A stretch of 64,000 nt of DNA. Origin: Dechloromonas agitata is5. Lineage in GTDB: Bacteria > Pseudomonadota > Gammaproteobacteria > Burkholderiales > Rhodocyclaceae. The notes under the pieces were generated by a model. It saw nothing but the letters and a program-made list of their open reading frames with translations. It had not been told where the DNA came from and searched no databases. Numbering within the stretch: the stretch's first letter is position 1; each line of letters begins with the position of its first letter. A program made the translations under genes and the position numbers. The stretch lies in the NCBI RefSeq assembly GCF_000519045.1, contig NZ_KI912532.1:2480001-2544000 (forward strand), written 5' to 3'. This document shows, one piece after another, positions 56,996 to 64,000 of this stretch.

Positions 56996-57863
56996 AAACG
57001 GCTGCACGCGGCGGCTCCTGCGGGGTGCTGTGGGTCAGGGTGTCGACGCTGTCGCCGATCCAGGCGAAGACGGCATCAATCGCTGCGGTGGACAGCGAGA
57101 AAAACGCCTGCGGGGAAATGGTGATGCCCGACGCCTGCAGCATCTGCGTGCGGATGATTCGCGCCATGTGCTGGATCGCAGCATTGGCTGTTGTCGAGCG
57201 TTCGCCCAGATCGGTCACTTGCTTGAGCAGCGATTCTGCGCGGGCAACCAGAAACATCAGCCGGACGCGTGCCACCGCCGGGCAGCCGTGCCGGGTTGCA
57301 ATGCTCATGCCGAGCGCGCGTGCCTGACCAAGGCATTCGGTGATGGCCGGCAGGCGTACCAGGCAGTCGCGGACAAGCGGCCGACCCGCTTCCGGTACCA
57401 GCGGTTCGATGCGCGCCTCGCCAAAGGCCTGCAGCCATTTCAACAGCATTTCAATCATCATCGTGTGCTGTGCAACGCTCTGCTCAATGGTGAGATCGCC
57501 CAGGCGCTCACACAGGCTGCGCCAGCGGTGGCCGAACAGTGCCAGCTCATTGGCCGTCAGGCAGGGCGACGGCTGCCGCGCCTCATCGCGGATCGCCGTC
57601 TGCAGTTCCGGCAGGCGCTGTGCGATGTCGTTTTCAAGTGCCATCAGGCGAGTACGAAAGCTGCTGTCACCCGCCAGCCAGGCCGAGCTCAGCCCGCGGT
57701 GCTGCTGGATGCCGGCAATCAGCACCAGCAGCGCCCGGCAGGCGGCCAGCGATTCGCGGTGCGACAGGCTGGCCAGACGGCGGCGGTCTTGCCGGGCATG
57801 CATGATCATGAGGGCGAGAATGAGCGCAGCCAGTACCGGCATCGACATCATCAACCATTCCAT
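56985..57863 (-). CDS. Nitrate/nitrite-sensing-type (NIT-like) membrane protein
   Basis: The 292-aa product has a hydrophobic N-terminal helix (about 3-22) and a mostly helical remainder with [21 protein letters not shown] near 53, the RGLS pattern of NIT sensing domains. No output domain follows, so it may act as a ligand-binding partner of the MCP or the GGDEF-EAL protein beside it. AGGAGAAG precedes the ATG. It lies 20 bp after the MCP gene. Confidence 0.75.
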   Translation of the reverse strand: MEWLMMSMPVLAALILALMIMHARQDRRRLASLSHRESLAACRALLVLIAGIQQHRGLSSAWLAGDSSFRTRLMALENDIAQRLPELQTAIRDEARQPSPCLTANELALFGHRWRSLCERLGDLTIEQSVAQHTMMIEMLLKWLQAFGEARIEPLVPEAGRPLVRDCLVRLPAITECLGQARALGMSIATRHGCPAVARVRLMFLVARAESLLKQVTDLGERSTTANAAIQHMARIIRTQMLQASGITISPQAFFSLSTAAIDAVFAWIGDSVDTLTHSTPQEPPRAAVYAH

Positions 57864-57883
57864 TGTGCTTCTCCTGAAATTCC

Positions 57884-59065
57884 TTATTCGTATCGGTACT
57901 GCGCCAGCGCTGTGTTCAGCTGGTTGGCGAGGTCGCTGAGGTAGTGCGAAAGCTCGCTGTTTTCGCGGATCAGGCGCTCGTTGTTGTCGGCTAGCCGGGC
58001 CACCTGTTCGATGTCGCCGGCCAGGTTGTGTCCGGCCTGGCTCTGCTCGCGGCTGGCCGCGGCGATGTCACGGATCAGCGCCAGCGTGCGTTGGCTGTTG
58101 CCTTCGACCTGATGCAAGGCGCTCACCGCCTGGCCGACTTCAGCCAGGCTTTGCGTTGCCTTTACCGAGGTGGCATCCATGGACACCAGCATCAGGCCGA
58201 CATCGCTGGTAATACCTCCGATCTTGGTGCCGATTTCGCCGGTCGCGTTGCGGGTCAGTTCGGCCAGCTTGCGGACTTCGTCGGCGACGACGGCAAAGCC
58301 GCGTCCCTGTTCGCCGGCGCGGGCAGCCTCGATGGCCGCATTAAGCGCGAGCAGGTTGGTTTGCCCAGCAATGCCGGCGATCAGGTCGACGATGCCGGCG
58401 ATTTCGTGCGACCGCTCTTCAAGGCGCTGTGCCCTGGCCGAGCTTTCGCGCACCGTCTGAGCAAGATGTTCGAGGCTGGCGGCCAACTCGGCAACGCGGC
58501 CGGCTCCGTCGTGGGCCATGCGTCCGGATGCTTCGGCGACTTCGGCCGCATCGCCGGCATTGTCACTGGTACTGCTCAGGCTGACCGACAGTTCTTCCAG
58601 CGTTGCCGAGGCGGCAATGGTGATGTCGCGCTGGTGGCGCACACCGTGATCGCCGCCTTCGGCGTTGCTGCTGGTTTCGGCAGCGGCGCTGGAGAGCTCG
58701 TGCGACATCCGGGCAAAGTCGACGAATACGCCGGAAAGGGTGCGCGCCATGGTGTTGATGCGCTCGGCGAGCGGTGCAAGTACCCCGCAGCGCGCCGGTA
58801 TGAGGCGGGCGACCAGTTGTCCCTGCGTCAGCGACATGACCTGCACCTCGATCAGGTGCAGAGCCTGTGCCACCCGGCCGGTGGCGAACCACTGGGCGGC
58901 CAGGATGAGGACGAGGACCAGCGCCGACAGTCCTTGCGTGGTTGCGGTCGGGCTGGCGATGCCGGCACCACAGGTGACTGCGGCGAGGGTGCTGGCCATG
59001 AGTTGAAGACGCAGGCTTGAAAAGCCTTGCGTACTCGCGGGTGAGGGTGTGGTTTCTGGTTCCAT
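57884..59065 (-). CDS. Methyl-accepting chemotaxis protein without a large periplasmic domain
   Basis: The 393-aa protein has one or two membrane helices near 23-62 with hardly any periplasmic loop, then a HAMP-like linker and the cytoplasmic signalling domain; its hairpin tip [20 protein letters not shown] is highly conserved. It therefore senses a membrane, cytoplasmic or protein-delivered signal. First gene of the MCP-NIT-GGDEF/EAL operon; a link between chemotaxis-type sensing and c-di-GMP is likely. Confidence 0.88.
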   Translation of the reverse strand: MEPETTPSPASTQGFSSLRLQLMASTLAAVTCGAGIASPTATTQGLSALVLVLILAAQWFATGRVAQALHLIEVQVMSLTQGQLVARLIPARCGVLAPLAERINTMARTLSGVFVDFARMSHELSSAAAETSSNAEGGDHGVRHQRDITIAASATLEELSVSLSSTSDNAGDAAEVAEASGRMAHDGAGRVAELAASLEHLAQTVRESSARAQRLEERSHEIAGIVDLIAGIAGQTNLLALNAAIEAARAGEQGRGFAVVADEVRKLAELTRNATGEIGTKIGGITSDVGLMLVSMDATSVKATQSLAEVGQAVSALHQVEGNSQRTLALIRDIAAASREQSQAGHNLAGDIEQVARLADNNERLIRENSELSHYLSDLANQLNTALAQYRYE

Positions 59066-59575
59066 CGTTGCTTGTCAAATGGAGATAGCCATGAGTCAAG
59101 CAAATACGGTGCCATTTCATTAAATCAACAGGTTACCAACCGTTTTTGCAGGAGCTATGTGTTTTTTGGTGCGTTTGACAAATCGGTTTGCTGTGCGCTG
59201 CACCAATTCAGGATGAGGTTGATGCAGCTGGCCACGTTCAATAGCCCCCTTGCTGCCTGTGATCAGCAACACCGGGAAACTTGGAATAAAGGCAAGCTCG
59301 TTGGCCAGCAGCCATTGGCCATCAGGTGACCGCAACACTCCGTAACCTGTCGTCGGGCCGATTCACACAACTCGGCCTTTGCCGACATTGGCCGATCGCT
59401 CCATGTCGGTCAGCAGTCCGCCGGTTACCTGCCATTGGCTGCGAATTTGGGCTGAACGTCCGCTTCTTCACTTGGCGAACTCACACAACCGACCCCAAGC
59501 TGACATTCAGCCCCCATTTACGCGAGGACTGCTAGCTATTCGAAAGCGGTCGCTGAGGTTCGGCAAGAGCTGTAT
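59066..59575. other. 510-bp region without a supported gene, bordering the copper island
   Basis: No convincing gene is visible. A short minus-strand frame (59120-59338, 72 codons) lacks a ribosome-binding site and family match. Two imperfect copies of a roughly 28-bp element begin with TTCACACAACTCGGCC at 59361 and CTCACACAACCGACCC at 59480. The region marks the change from GC-rich operon to the AT-richer copper genes. Confidence 0.5.
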
Positions 59576-60970
59576 TTAACTCTTCCGTGCAGGCAACCAA
59601 AGTGAAAACCTGGTTACCCCATCAGTAGAATTGACGCTGACGCTTCCGTTATGTGCCAAAGCAATGGATTTGGTAATCGCCAATCCCAAACCAGAGCCTT
59701 CCCCTGCGCGTTGCCGAGATGAGTCGACTCGGTAGAAACGGTCGAACAGTCTTGGCAGATGTTCTGAAGGTATCGTTTCTCCGCTATTTTCAATGCGGAC
59801 TCTGACTTTCTCATCCTCAATCTCAAGAGCAATGTTGATAAAACCATGTTCTGGCGTATGGCGGATTGCGTTTGAAAGCAGGTTGCCGACCGCTCGCCGC
59901 AGCATTAACCGGTCTCCATCAACTTCGGCGTTGCCATGCAACGTCAATTGCAAGTGTTTTTCGTCAATCAGCGGCTCGTAAAACTCAAGCATGCCCGATA
60001 TTTCAGCTTTGAGGTCTATGGGCTCTTGTGTCGGCACCAGGAGATGGTTGTCGGCTTTGGCCAAGAAAAGCATGTCGGCGATAGTGCGAGACAATCGCTC
60101 AAGTTCTTCCGCATTCGATGCAAGAACATCCTGATATTCATCAATCGAGCGCACCTTGGACAGCATTACCTGCGTTTGAGTCAGCAGGTTGCTGACTGGC
60201 GTTCGCAATTCGTGGGCAATATCTGACGAAAAGTCAGATAGCCGGTCAAATGACTCCTTGAGACGGCCCAGCATGTCATTCAGCGTGTTGACTACCTCTG
60301 CCAGTTCGGCCGGAATTTCGCCTGCTTCAATCCGCTGGTCCAGGCTGTTGGCTGTGATGTCCGATGCCCGACGGGTAATGTTTCGCAACGGAGCCAGTCC
60401 TCGTCTGGCTACTAACCATCCCAAAAATCCACTCAGCAAGGCAGCAAGAATTACGACGGCCCACATCGTTAGCCTGAACGACTGCATGAAATGCTCGTGG
60501 TGAGTAAGACTGGTTGAGAGAAGCACCTCCAGTGGCGCCTCGCCTTCAGCGCCAGTTGGAGCCAGGCCCGAGGTGCCACGATAGTGTTGCTCTTCCTTTC
60601 CCTGCCAGGTTCTAGGAAGGGGGCTGCCTTGTTTTGGCAGATAATTTCTTTGAGGGAAGTCTGCCCCCTCAGACAAGTACAGTTGCTTACCATCGGAACC
60701 CCATACCCCTACCGCTAGACCATGGTGACCAATCAAGGCTGCATCCAGCTGCGCAGGCAAACCATCGAAGTCTCCTTCAGCGCGTGCTGAAATGACTGCG
60801 TGTTGAATGAGTTCAAGCTTTCCCTCGAGTAGCTCCAGGTCCATGTCCTCAAAGTGACGTTCAACCAACTCGGCGATAACCAATCCCAGAATCAGAAGAA
60901 CACTGGATGAAACGACGGCAAAGAGAAGCGTTAGCCGGGTGGTCAGTGATTTCCTTCGGCGTAGCATCAT
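59576..60970 (-). CDS. cusS: CusS-like heavy-metal sensor histidine kinase
   Basis: The 464-aa kinase has two membrane helices (about 15-35 and 165-187), a periplasmic domain between them, HAMP ([17 protein letters not shown]), the phospho-His motif [20 protein letters not shown], and ATP-binding [14 protein letters not shown] and [13 protein letters not shown]. These match the heavy-metal sensor kinase group (CusS/CopS/IrlS). It overlaps the regulator gene by 4 bp. It is AT-richer than the genes to its left. Confidence 0.9.
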   Translation of the reverse strand: MMLRRRKSLTTRLTLLFAVVSSSVLLILGLVIAELVERHFEDMDLELLEGKLELIQHAVISARAEGDFDGLPAQLDAALIGHHGLAVGVWGSDGKQLYLSEGADFPQRNYLPKQGSPLPRTWQGKEEQHYRGTSGLAPTGAEGEAPLEVLLSTSLTHHEHFMQSFRLTMWAVVILAALLSGFLGWLVARRGLAPLRNITRRASDITANSLDQRIEAGEIPAELAEVVNTLNDMLGRLKESFDRLSDFSSDIAHELRTPVSNLLTQTQVMLSKVRSIDEYQDVLASNAEELERLSRTIADMLFLAKADNHLLVPTQEPIDLKAEISGMLEFYEPLIDEKHLQLTLHGNAEVDGDRLMLRRAVGNLLSNAIRHTPEHGFINIALEIEDEKVRVRIENSGETIPSEHLPRLFDRFYRVDSSRQRAGEGSGLGLAITKSIALAHNGSVSVNSTDGVTRFSLWLPARKS

Positions 60971-61644
60971 TCGGCTGTTTCCAGCACATAACCCATGCCG
61001 CGAACAGTGTGGATGAGCTTCAATTCAAAGCTGTCATCAACCTTGGCTCGCAGGCGACGTATCGCCACCTCGATAACGTTGGTGTCGCTATCGAAATTCA
61101 TGTCCCAGACCTGGGAGGCAATAAGCGACCTCGGCAGGACTTCCCCTTGGCGGCGCAGCAGCAACTCCAACAATGAAAACTCCTTGGAGGTGAGGTCGAT
61201 TTTTTTGCCAGCCCGAGTAACCCGCCTGCGTATCAAATCAAGCTCGAGGTCGGCCGCTCGCAGCACGTCGGCCTCTTTGGTTTTGGAGCCTCGTCGCAGC
61301 AGGGTGCGCACTCGTGCCAGTAGTTCCGAAAAGGCAAATGGCTTAACCAGATAGTCGTCAGCCCCCAGTTCCAATCCCTTCACCCGGTCATCGACGGAAT
61401 CGCGGGCGGTCAGAAACAGCACTGGCATGTCCTTGCCTGCCTTGCGAATGCCCTGCAATACCTGCCACCCCTCAATGCCCGGCAACATGACATCCAGCAC
61501 GGCCAAGTCGTAAGCCTCAGTCAAGGCAAGATGTAGCCCATCCAAGCCGTCTCTGGCCAAGTCGACCATGAAACCGGCTTCTGTCAGGCCCTGCTTAAGG
61601 TAATCGCCTGTTTTCGGCTCGTCTTCGACGACCAATATCCTCAT
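60967..61644 (-). CDS. cusR: CusR/CopR-like heavy-metal response regulator
   Basis: The 225-aa OmpR-family regulator begins [20 protein letters not shown], has phospho-Asp in [11 protein letters not shown] and a winged-helix domain with [21 protein letters not shown] and [11 protein letters not shown]. It strongly matches CusR/CopR regulators that turn on copper-efflux genes. The ATG at 61644 is preferred to a TTG one codon upstream. It is divergent from the cytochrome c gene; the operator-like box at 61712 lies in the shared region. Confidence 0.92.
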   Translation of the reverse strand: MRILVVEDEPKTGDYLKQGLTEAGFMVDLARDGLDGLHLALTEAYDLAVLDVMLPGIEGWQVLQGIRKAGKDMPVLFLTARDSVDDRVKGLELGADDYLVKPFAFSELLARVRTLLRRGSKTKEADVLRAADLELDLIRRRVTRAGKKIDLTSKEFSLLELLLRRQGEVLPRSLIASQVWDMNFDSDTNVIEVAIRRLRAKVDDSFELKLIHTVRGMGYVLETAE

Positions 61645-61711
61645 CAAACTACTCCCTGTGACTCATTTCCTGCGACTTATTCTGCTCTCAGGCGGCAGCT
61701 TAACCATCCAG

Positions 61712-61727
61712 ATTACGGAAATGTAAT
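61712..61727. promoter_or_regulatory. CopR/CusR-type operator 1
   Basis: ATTAC-N6-GTAAT, in the context TTACGGAAATGTAATTTT followed by CGGTCAG, lies between the divergent cusR and cytochrome c genes. Its near copy lies at 62434. Confidence 0.7.
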
Positions 61728-61793
61728 TTTTCGGTCAGTTTCTGGTTAGGTCACTTTCCCCAAAATGGTGCATATTGAAATCAGGGGACGCGT

Positions 61794-62426
61794 ATGAAGC
61801 AATTTTTGTTGGGGGCAGCCTCTGTGATTGGCCTTGGGGCTATTGCGGGCTTTGGTTATATCCAGAATGGCGGTCTCGATTTCGCGGCGGATAGGACACA
61901 CTCAGATGGCGTGACCAAGCTGATTGCCTGGGCGCGTGAGCAATCCATCACGAGGCAAGCGAAAGACATCGTTTCCCCCGGAGATTTGGCGTCCGGAGAG
62001 CGTATTCGCCGCGGTGCGGGCAACTACGAAGCCATGTGCGTTGGTTGCCATCTCTCCCCTGGCATGGAAGACAGCGAGATACGCAAAGGTCTGTATCCCG
62101 TTCCGCCCAATCTCGCCTTGGCAGATGACGCAACGAATGCGTCAGAAGGCGATGGACGTCGTTTCTGGATTATCAAACACGGTATCAAAGGCTCCGGCAT
62201 GCCGGCATGGGCTGCAGGTGGTATGGATGACGAAGCCATCTGGGACCTGACGGCTTTCATCAAGGTGCTACCGAAGCTCTCAGCCAACGCGTATGAGGGC
62301 AGTGTTGCTGCAAGCGAGGGGCATTCGCATGGCGGCATGCCTCATGAGCCCGCGCTACAACAACCGTCGGAGAAGGGACATAACCATGAGAGCCACTCCC
62401 ACAGCCGCCACAAACACAGCCACTAG
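61794..62426 (+). CDS. Exported cytochrome c with His-rich tail
   Basis: The 210-aa product has a signal peptide or anchor (about 1-22), one haem-binding motif CVGCH near residue 81, distal Met candidates in the GSGMPAW region, and a C-terminal His-rich tail (SHGGMPHEP, HNHESHSHSRHKHSH) that could bind copper. It lies next to copper-response genes and downstream of the first operator-like box. The tail suggests a haem protein with a metal-binding extension. Family match beyond class I cytochrome c is uncertain. Confidence 0.85.
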   Translation: MKQFLLGAASVIGLGAIAGFGYIQNGGLDFAADRTHSDGVTKLIAWAREQSITRQAKDIVSPGDLASGERIRRGAGNYEAMCVGCHLSPGMEDSEIRKGLYPVPPNLALADDATNASEGDGRRFWIIKHGIKGSGMPAWAAGGMDDEAIWDLTAFIKVLPKLSANAYEGSVAASEGHSHGGMPHEPALQQPSEKGHNHESHSHSRHKHSH

Positions 62427-62433
62427 GGCCCAT

Positions 62434-62449
62434 GCTTACAGAAATGTAA
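62434..62449. promoter_or_regulatory. CopR/CusR-type operator 2
   Basis: CTTAC-N6-GTAAT in the context TTACAGAAATGTAATTTT followed by GGGGTCAG lies just after the cytochrome c gene and before the DUF411 gene. Of the first 24 or so bases it differs from box 1 at only a few positions. Confidence 0.7.
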
Positions 62450-62531
62450 TTTTGGGGTCAGGTAGCTGTTGGTTGCGCCTATCTAAACTCTGTTCCTATA
62501 CGTTAGCCCTCACTGCTTAACGGAGACCGAA

Positions 62532-62966
62532 ATGCTCAAGACCAGACCTCTCATCATTGCCTTTGCTTTGTTTGCTGCCATCCCACAGGCCCATGCGGCC
62601 GAGCGCGTCGAGGTCTTCAAGAGCCCTTACTGCGGCTGCTGCGAAAAATGGGTTGAACACATGCGCAAGGCTGGTTTTGACGTCGTCACCAAGGACGTTA
62701 ACGACGTGCCTGCTGCCCGGAAATTGACCGGCATGCCGGAACGTTTTGGCTCCTGCCACACTGCCAAGGTCGGTGGCTATGTGGTCGAGGGGCATGTGCC
62801 CGCAGCCGATGTCCAGCGCCTGCTGAAAGAAAAGCCCAAGGCCGTCGGCCTAGCCGCACCCGGCATGCCCCAAGGTTCGCCGGGTATGGAAACCAATCAT
62901 CCACAACCGTATGACACGCTGCTCGTCCAGGCGGACGGAAGCCACAAGGTTTTCGCAAAACATTAA
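62532..62966 (+). CDS. DUF411 periplasmic metal-binding protein
   Basis: The 144-aa product has a signal peptide (ending AHAAE) and the DUF411 pattern: SPYCGCCEKWVEHMRKAGFDV, GSCHTAKVGGYVVEGHVPAADV. The CGCC and GSCH cysteines are candidate Cu(I) ligands. DUF411 proteins are common in copper-resistance operons. It is 23 bp upstream of the CusF-like gene. Confidence 0.88.
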   Translation: MLKTRPLIIAFALFAAIPQAHAAERVEVFKSPYCGCCEKWVEHMRKAGFDVVTKDVNDVPAARKLTGMPERFGSCHTAKVGGYVVEGHVPAADVQRLLKEKPKAVGLAAPGMPQGSPGMETNHPQPYDTLLVQADGSHKVFAKH

Positions 62967-62989
62967 CCTTTATCACAAGGAGAACACTT

Positions 62990-63328
62990 ATGAAGAAATT
63001 GATTGCCTCCCTTTCCGTTATCGGCGCTTTGGCTCCCGCAATTGCGTTGGCCGCTGACCATGGCGCGCATGCCGGTCACGGTGCAATGCACGCTCAGGCT
63101 GCGGAATCCCCGCTCATCGACGGCCTAGTGAAAAAGGTGGACAAGGCTGGAGGCAAGCTGACCGTCTCCCATGATGCATTGCCCAACGGCATGCCAGCGA
63201 TGACCATGGCGTTCAAGGTCAAGGATGCTTCCTGGCTCGACAAAGTGAAGAGCGGACAGAAAATCCGATTCGCATCGGACAACATCAATGGTGCAATGAC
63301 TATCGTCCGCCTGGAACTGCCAAAGTAA
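62990..63328 (+). CDS. cusF: CusF-like periplasmic copper chaperone
   Basis: The 112-aa product has a signal peptide ending LAAD, a His-rich segment (HGAHAGHGAMH) and the CusF-type fold with GMPAMTMAFKV, where Met residues bind Cu(I). It should pass copper to a CusCBA-type pump. AAGGAG is upstream of the ATG. It lies 49 bp before the outer-membrane channel gene. Confidence 0.9.
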   Translation: MKKLIASLSVIGALAPAIALAADHGAHAGHGAMHAQAAESPLIDGLVKKVDKAGGKLTVSHDALPNGMPAMTMAFKVKDASWLDKVKSGQKIRFASDNINGAMTIVRLELPK

Positions 63329-63336
63329 GAACATGT

Positions 63337-63351
63337 TGGCACGCGGTGCCA
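63337..63351. other. Intercistronic hairpin between cusF and cusC
   Basis: TGGCAC-GCG-GTGCCA is a perfect 6-bp stem with a 3-base loop and no T run. It may adjust mRNA stability or expression of the downstream gene. Confidence 0.4.
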
Positions 63352-63377
63352 GCGTAAAACATCACGAGGACAAGCCG

Positions 63378-64000
63378 ATGAAACGAATAACACCCTCGCG
63401 CAAACTCCTGTGCGCCGCGCTTACAGCATCTTGGTGCCTGGGTGCCCAGGCCCAAGTTCAACCGGGCAGCAATGTTGAGAGCTTGCTGTCGATGGCACGA
63501 GAAGGAAACCCCGACTTCGCCAGCATGCGCTACGAAGCTGATGCCGCCACTGAGCGGATTACCCCAGCCGGGGCATTGCCTGACCCTAAATTGCGCACCG
63601 AATTGATGGACATTACCAAGGGCGGCTCGCAAAGCGCCTCCCTGTCCCCCAGCCGGGTCGGTAGCACGCGCTACACCTTGATGCAGGACATCCCCTGGTT
63701 CGGAAAACGCGACCTCAAGCGCGAAATTGCCGAACTGGAGGCAGAGGGCGCCAAGGGGCGCGCCTACGGCACCTGGAGCGAAGTCGCCGCCAAAATCAAG
63801 ACCACCTACGCGCAGCTCTACTACCTGAACCGCAATGAAAGCCTGACCAAGGAAATTCTCGACCTGATGGTGCGCCTGGAGAAAATTGCCCAGGTTCGCT
63901 ACGCCGGCGGCCTGGCAGCGCAGCAGGACGTTATCCGGGCACAGGTCGAACAGACTTCGATGCGTAACGAACTCATCGCTATCGAGACTGAACATCATCA
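63378..64000 (+). CDS. cusC: CusC-like outer-membrane efflux channel (3' end outside window)
   Basis: The visible 207 residues begin MKRITPSRKLLCAALTA (signal peptide ending GAQAQ) and continue with the TolC-family helical pattern, including DPKLRTELMDI, LMQDIPWFGKRDLKREIAEL and a long helical body. The gene follows a CusF-like chaperone, so CusB and CusA are expected just beyond the window. Exact subfamily (CusC versus CzcC) is unclear without the rest. Confidence 0.88.
   Translation, partial: MKRITPSRKLLCAALTASWCLGAQAQVQPGSNVESLLSMAREGNPDFASMRYEADAATERITPAGALPDPKLRTELMDITKGGSQSASLSPSRVGSTRYTLMQDIPWFGKRDLKREIAELEAEGAKGRAYGTWSEVAAKIKTTYAQLYYLNRNESLTKEILDLMVRLEKIAQVRYAGGLAAQQDVIRAQVEQTSMRNELIAIETEHH

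Noticed and set aside
59120-59338. 72-codon minus-strand frame in the spacer before cusS
   Set aside because: No ribosome-binding site, no family motif, and it lies within a repeat-bearing noncoding spacer.

Overview
The window looks like chromosome of a GC-rich betaproteobacterium, most likely Rhodocyclales (Dechloromonas/Azonexus-like). That placement is inferred from gene content (phasin, FNR-type regulator, AmmeMemoRadiSam operon, tsaB-rimI-udg, chromosomal integron, many sensor and c-di-GMP genes); no database search was possible. No rRNA, tRNA or CRISPR array was recognised. About 66 protein genes are supported; the first and last are cut by the window edges.

Layout. 1-8829 (minus): an FNR-like regulator, then a tightly overlapping ten-gene copper-trafficking operon (Sco lipoprotein, 108-aa protein, FtsX/MacB-type ABC permease and ATPase, polytopic His/Cys protein, TlpA-like lipoprotein, Cys-rich mini-protein, Met-rich membrane protein, HMA-like protein, P1B copper ATPase), with a small membrane protein and a terminator upstream of sco. 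9033-10850 (plus): sirtuin, phasin and a His-rich small protein. 10865-28218: parC, an NSS transporter, a periplasmic-binding-protein/hybrid-kinase pair, a B12-type radical SAM protein, two patatins, a PilJ-domain secreted protein, argC, PldA, a Spy-like protein and parE. 28332-36957: nitroreductase, DUF808 protein, zinc-ribbon membrane protein, serB, a Cdd1-like protein, aroG, mfd.

37165-39265 is a small complete integron: two cassettes (GNAT acetyltransferase, membrane protein) with two attC sites, an attI junction and a divergent intI whose start lies inside a perfect LexA-type box. 39459-54626 holds housekeeping and accessory genes: an unusual nucleotide-sugar dehydrogenase with a SenB-like glycosyltransferase, ArsC/YfgD, DUF3334, the AmmeMemoRadiSam operon, a DUF4010-like protein, ispD-ispF-thpR, an EnvZ/OmpR pair, tsaB-rimI-udg. 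54875-59065 (minus) is a signalling operon: MCP, NIT-like sensor, PAS-PAS-GGDEF-EAL.

59066-64000 looks AT-richer than its surroundings and carries a second copper system: CusS/CusR-like two-component genes divergent from a cytochrome c, a DUF411 protein, a CusF-like chaperone and the start of a CusC-like outer-membrane channel. Two nearly identical operator-like sequences sit before the cytochrome gene and before the DUF411 gene. The two copper loci at the window ends probably do different jobs: the left looks like copper delivery to a membrane or periplasmic enzyme, the right like periplasmic copper detoxification.
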